From: a bacterium
Lineage (GTDB): Bacteria; Zixibacteria; MSB-5A5; GN15; FEB-12
Assembly (NCBI GenBank): GCA_030668045.1
Contig: DAOUUR010000063.1
Coordinates: 1 to 9,168, forward strand
DNA length: 9,168 bases
Reading direction: 5' to 3'
Shown here: positions 6,332-9,168 of the stretch, in pieces
How positions within the stretch are numbered: position 1 is the first letter of the stretch
How the letters are laid out: every line of letters begins with the position of its first letter
Position numbers and translations under genes: made by a program
The notes under the pieces: model-generated
Seen by the model: the letters and a program-made list of their open reading frames with translations, nothing else
Told to the model about the DNA's origin: nothing
Databases searched by the model: none

Positions 6332-7117
6332 ATGACCGAGTACAAGAATGTTCTGACCGAAAAAAAAGACAATGTCCTCATTGTCAAGATCCAGCGTGAG
6401 AAGGCACTCAATGCCCTCAATGACGAGACAGTTGCTGAGTTGCAGCAGGTGTTCGATGCGTTCAGCGCCGATGCCGATATCAGGTGTGCGATCCTGACCG
6501 GAGCTGGCCCGAAGGCGTTTGTTGCCGGGGCCGATATTACTGAGCTCTCCAAACTTGATGTTGCCAGTGCAGTCGAGACTGCTGCCCGCGGCCTCAAACT
6601 GGCGGCAACAATTCAAAATTCCCCCAAACCGGTCATTGCCGCGATCAACGGTTTTGCTCTCGGTGGTGGGTGTGAAATTGCGATGGCGTGCGACATACGG
6701 GTTGCCTCTGAGAAGGCCAGGCTCGGCCAACCTGAGATCAATCTGGGAATCATCCCCGGATATGGCGGGACGCAGCGTCTGTCGCGATTGGTTGGTCGGG
6801 GCAAAGCGATGCAACTGATCTTAAGTGGTGACATGATCAACGCAGCCGAGGCACACCGAGTCGGGCTGGTTGATGAAATCTATCCGCCCGAAGAACTGAT
6901 GGACAAAGCAATGGAGATGGCTGCGGCTCTTGCCGGCAAGCCACCGGTTGCCGTTGCCGCGACCAAGAAGGCGATCAACGACGGCCTGAACATGACGCTT
7001 GACGATGGTTGCAATTTGGAGAAGGACGTTTTCTCTAAACTGTTTGCTACCGATGATCAGACCGAGGGAATGGCTGCTTTCATAGAGCGTCGCAAGGCGA
7101 ATTTCACCGGCAAGTAG
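6332..7117 (+). CDS. Enoyl-CoA hydratase (crotonase family)
   Basis: This 261-residue protein has the usual length of a soluble crotonase. It should hydrate trans-2-enoyl-CoA, or crotonyl-CoA, to the 3-hydroxyacyl-CoA in beta-oxidation or butanoate metabolism. The CoA and oxyanion-hole segment is KAFVAGADI (61-69). The second oxyanion glycine lies in GGGCE (111-115). Both catalytic glutamates of hydratases are present: Glu115 in GGGCE and Glu135 in LGQPE. Their 20-residue spacing equals that of rat Glu144/Glu164. The motif IPGYGGTQRL (141-150) is typical of true hydratases. I chose ATG 6332 because AGGGA lies six bases upstream; in-frame ATG 6317 and TTG 6302 have no ribosome site. No other fatty-acid genes adjoin it. 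Control by the CRP-like site at 6279-6294 is likely. Chain-length preference cannot be told. Confidence 0.95.
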   Translation: MTEYKNVLTEKKDNVLIVKIQREKALNALNDETVAELQQVFDAFSADADIRCAILTGAGPKAFVAGADITELSKLDVASAVETAARGLKLAATIQNSPKPVIAAINGFALGGGCEIAMACDIRVASEKARLGQPEINLGIIPGYGGTQRLSRLVGRGKAMQLILSGDMINAAEAHRVGLVDEIYPPEELMDKAMEMAAALAGKPPVAVAATKKAINDGLNMTLDDGCNLEKDVFSKLFATDDQTEGMAAFIERRKANFTGK

Positions 7118-7137
7118 GATCGCAGGTCAAGTTGTTT

Positions 7138-7152
7138 ACAGGCTGCGCCTGT
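7138..7152 (+). terminator. Hairpin after the crotonase gene, possible terminator
   Basis: ACAGGC-TGC-GCCTGT is a perfect six-base-pair stem 20 bases after the stop. Flanking CAAG (7128-7131) and CTTG (7153-7156) could extend it across a bulge. There is no T run, so termination is uncertain. Confidence 0.35.
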
Positions 7153-7252
7153 CTTGAGTCTGTGTTTGAAGCTGCGATGCAATTTGGTGAATCGGAATAA
7201 TCGGGAAGTGTGTAATCAATAGCACCCGGTAGCCCACCCGCGATAAAGGACA

Positions 7253-7477
7253 ATGCGACAACAAATGATAATCACAAGATCGATAGCAATTGAAGACTTG
7301 GTTCAAGAAGTCCCAGGATCTGTTCCCTATTTGAGCAGGAAAGGGATTAGATGCATACATTGTGGAGAGCCGATCTGGGGAACACTTGAAGAGGCAGCAA
7401 AAGAAAAGGGATTTGGCGAAGACGATATCCAACGATTCGTCGACGACCTCAACAAGCTTGGTAAAACAGAGAAGTAG
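7253..7477 (+). CDS. DUF1858 domain small protein with CxxC
   Basis: The protein has 74 residues and resembles the DUF1858 (hybrid-cluster-associated) domain throughout: ITRSIAIEDLVQEVP, then SVPYLSRKGIRCIHCG, then TLEEAAKEKGF and a helical end. Cys34 and Cys37 form the CxxC typical of the family, which may bind metal or act in redox chemistry. No reaction is established. The start is the ATG at 7253, with AAAGGA only two bases upstream, a short but possible spacing. The next ATG, at 7265, has no ribosome site at a useful distance. No membrane segment or signal is present. It stands alone between the crotonase and the convergent arsenate reductase. Confidence 0.8.
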   Translation: MRQQMIITRSIAIEDLVQEVPGSVPYLSRKGIRCIHCGEPIWGTLEEAAKEKGFGEDDIQRFVDDLNKLGKTEK

Positions 7478-7514
7478 TAAAGTAAATACCGTCTTTTATG
7501 TCAACGCTATACAT

Positions 7515-7530
7515 GGCGCCCGAGAGCGCC
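7515..7530. terminator. Hairpin between convergent genes, possible terminator
   Basis: GGCGC-CCGAGA-GCGCC forms a five-base-pair G+C stem, followed by TTGT on the plus strand. It lies 37 bases past the DUF1858 stop and downstream of the convergent arsenate reductase. The missing T run makes it a weak call. The rest of 7478-7626 shows no gene. Confidence 0.3.
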
Positions 7531-7626
7531 TTGTCACCGTCTCAGCCCTCGTGTCGCAACTGGTGATGGTGATGCGTCGTGAAGAATTTGCGGACGGTTA
7601 GTTCGACGTCGCCGCTGAGTAGTGTG

Positions 7627-8040
7627 TCAGCATTTCTTGCCCCTCAGCCACGCCCGGACTTTCTCCTTGATCTCGTCACGCACACGACGGAATTCCCCCA
7701 GTATCTCCTCTTCGCTACCAGTCCCCGCAGCCGGATCATCAAACGACCAGTGCAAACGAGTATGCGCGCCGGGGAAAACCGGGCAATTAGCTGCGGCGTT
7801 GTCACAAACGGTGATGACAAAATCGAATTGGCTATTGAGGTAGTGATCGATATGATCCGAAGAGTGATTCGAGATGTCTATCCCAATCTCAGCCATCACA
7901 CTAACAGCGAACGGATTGAGTCCCTGCGGTGTCAGTCCCGCCGAGGCGACAAAATCGTTCTCGCCAAGGAATCGCCGAAAGAACCCTTCAGCTATCTGAG
8001 AGCGGCAGGAGTTGCCTGTACATAGAATCAGAATTCTCAT
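7627..8040 (-). CDS. arsC: Arsenate reductase, thioredoxin-coupled (LMW-phosphatase fold)
   Basis: This 137-residue cytoplasmic protein matches the length of thioredoxin-linked ArsC. The N-terminal P-loop is CTGNSCRS, with nucleophile Cys7 and Arg13 (C-x5-R). The two resolving cysteines of the arsenate relay are present as Cys79 and Cys86. Their seven-residue spacing equals that of Cys82/Cys89 in B. subtilis ArsC. Asp101 in FDDPA is the probable general acid. It should reduce arsenate to arsenite through a Cys7-Cys79-Cys86 disulfide cascade. The three cysteines make a plain tyrosine phosphatase unlikely. The start is the ATG at 8040; AGGTA lies ten bases upstream, a weak ribosome site. No arsR, arsB or acr3 gene is visible here. 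A hairpin at 8145-8182 separates it from the upstream protease gene. Confidence 0.9.
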   Translation of the reverse strand: MRILILCTGNSCRSQIAEGFFRRFLGENDFVASAGLTPQGLNPFAVSVMAEIGIDISNHSSDHIDHYLNSQFDFVITVCDNAAANCPVFPGAHTRLHWSFDDPAAGTGSEEEILGEFRRVRDEIKEKVRAWLRGKKC

Positions 8041-8144
8041 TTAGAGTGACTACCTGCCATCGGACAACATTGAAGATTTCCAATTTCACATTGCCTGTCC
8101 CGTCGAGAGACTCTGCCAAAATAATAGATACTAACCATAACCAA

Positions 8145-8182
8145 CAAGACGCCTGCCGGTTTCATCTCCGGCAGGCGTCTTG
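8145..8182 (-). terminator. Strong hairpin terminator after the tricorn-like protease gene
   Basis: A perfect 15-base-pair stem, 8145-8159 with 8168-8182 (core GACGCCTGCCGG), has an eight-base loop. It starts 23 bases after the protease stop on the minus strand. Only short T pairs (CTTGTTGG) follow, so a classic T tract is missing, but stem strength and position support termination. Confidence 0.65.
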
Positions 8183-8205
8183 CCTGTCTATCAAATTTGT
8201 CCGAG

Positions 8206-9168
8206 CTACTTGCCCGAGCGATCCGGGTAGGCTGGCTTTTTCACTTTCTTTGGCGGGTTATTCTTGATCTGTTCAAGAATGACTTCAATGCCTTTTTCCA
8301 ACTGAGCATCTTTGCCTGCCGCCAATTCATGGGGAAGATTTTCGACTTCATAGTCGGGTTCAACGCCGTGATCTTCGATCTGCCACTCACCATCAGCGTT
8401 GTAATACCCTATTGATGGCACCGATACAAAGCCGTTGTCAATCGGCATCGGGTTACCGGTGTATCCGACCAGACCGCCCCACGTACGAGTACCGATAATT
8501 GGTCCCAGACCAGCCAACCGGAAGTACTCAGGGAAAAGGTCTCCGCCGGAACCTGCAAATCTGTCGGCCAGCATAACCATTTCACCGGCCGGTTGAACAT
8601 CAGGGCTCGGATCACTTTCGAAATCTCGACGGGCCCAGAAGTTCAGCGATGTGCGGTTCAGTTTTTCTATAAAGCGATCCGGTACACGCCCGCCTCCGTT
8701 GAAGCGTTCGTCGATGATAACACCGTCCTTGAACCGCTGGGGGGTGTATTGCCGAACTAATTCTCTCTGACCGCGCCCGGCGGTGTTGGGAACATGAACA
8801 TACCCCACGCGACCGTCGGTAGCTTTGTCAACAGCCTGCCGGTTGCCTTCCACCCATGCTCGGTAGCGCAACTCACGTTCGGAGGTGATCGGTTCCACTT
8901 GAACCTCTCGGGCACCTTCTTTGTCCGCTTTGGAGTTGATAGTCAGCGCAACAACTTCACCAACTAAACCCTGAAAATATGCCCACGGATCTTTCGACAC
9001 ATCTACCGGCTGTCCGTTGACTTCAAGCAGGTAGTCACCTTCGTTGACTTCAATTCCCGGTTGACGAAGCTGCGAGCGTGTCTCCACATCCCACGAGGCG
9101 CCTTCATAGATTTTCTTGAACCGGTAAGCGTTGTTTTTTTTGTCAGATTCAAAGTCGCATCCTAACAG
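8206..9168 (-). CDS. Tricorn-like S41 protease, C-terminal part (5' partial)
   Basis: The frame is open to the right edge (the last 320 residues are visible), so the GTG at 9087 is not the start. Numbered from the edge, about 1-80 is the core 1/PDZ junction of tricorn proteases, with GCDFESDKK, RFKKIYEG and then the PDZ strand EGDYLLEVNGQPV. A peptidase S41 catalytic domain follows. The nucleophile is Ser197 in FAGSGGD. A Glu in the WQIEDHGVEPD segment (Glu265) probably corresponds to the tricorn catalytic Glu1023. The end, with AQLEKGIEVILEQ and a Lys/Pro tail, is typical of bacterial tricorn homologues. It should be a serine endopeptidase or oligopeptidase cutting peptides within a large assembly. 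The missing part should hold the N-terminal propellers and the catalytic His. Location in the periplasm or cytoplasm cannot be told without the N-terminus. Confidence 0.9.
   Translation of the reverse strand: MLGCDFESDKKNNAYRFKKIYEGASWDVETRSQLRQPGIEVNEGDYLLEVNGQPVDVSKDPWAYFQGLVGEVVALTINSKADKEGAREVQVEPITSERELRYRAWVEGNRQAVDKATDGRVGYVHVPNTAGRGQRELVRQYTPQRFKDGVIIDERFNGGGRVPDRFIEKLNRTSLNFWARRDFESDPSPDVQPAGEMVMLADRFAGSGGDLFPEYFRLAGLGPIIGTRTWGGLVGYTGNPMPIDNGFVSVPSIGYYNADGEWQIEDHGVEPDYEVENLPHELAAGKDAQLEKGIEVILEQIKNNPPKKVKKPAYPDRSGK

Noticed and set aside
6290..6814. A 174-codon minus-strand open frame opposite the crotonase
   Set aside because: It is antisense to a clearly conserved enzyme with catalytic residues in place; no ribosome site or protein motif was seen.
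7579..8025. A 148-codon plus-strand open frame opposite arsenate reductase
   Set aside because: The minus-strand frame has the full ArsC motif set; this is its shadow.

Overview
This window is ordinary bacterial chromosome of roughly balanced base composition. It holds eight protein genes on both strands, two of them cut by the window edges, and one tRNA. Three gene types together suggest a Gram-negative, diderm bacterium: an outer-membrane barrel protein with a TolB-like propeller, a tricorn-type S41 protease, and a LonC-like protease. Such families are common in the FCB group and related candidate phyla such as Zixibacteria. This placement is an inference from gene families only; no marker gene fixes it.

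Layout, left to right. At 1-2126 (+) lies the 3' part of a gene for a propeller plus outer-membrane barrel protein. It converges on 2200-2415 (-), a very lysine-rich small protein with a Cys/His knuckle, which has its own promoter (2449-2476) and intrinsic terminator (2152-2180). A short spacer with strong inverted repeats (2561-2632) follows. Next is 2645-5131 (-), a large Lon-family protease with an intact Ser-Lys dyad but altered Walker A and B motifs. A gene-free stretch of about 400 bases leads to a tRNA-Glu(CTC) at 5536-5607 with a good promoter and terminator. A GNAT acetyltransferase (about 5801-6250, +) and an enoyl-CoA hydratase (6332-7117, +) come next. The 81-base gap between them holds a perfect CRP-type palindrome. 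A DUF1858 protein (7253-7477, +) then converges on an arsenate reductase (7627-8040, -). The C-terminal part of a tricorn-like protease (8206-9168, -) runs off the right edge.

The genes do not form one pathway. Most appear to be single transcription units, with terminators or hairpins between them. A loose theme is protein quality control and the cell envelope (Lon-like protease, tricorn-like protease, barrel protein). I see no phage, insertion sequence, CRISPR array or defence system. The most useful leads are the CRP-like operator before the crotonase gene, the degenerate ATPase motifs of the Lon-like protein, the histone-H1-like protein with a zinc-knuckle end, and the missing normal start codon in the GNAT gene.
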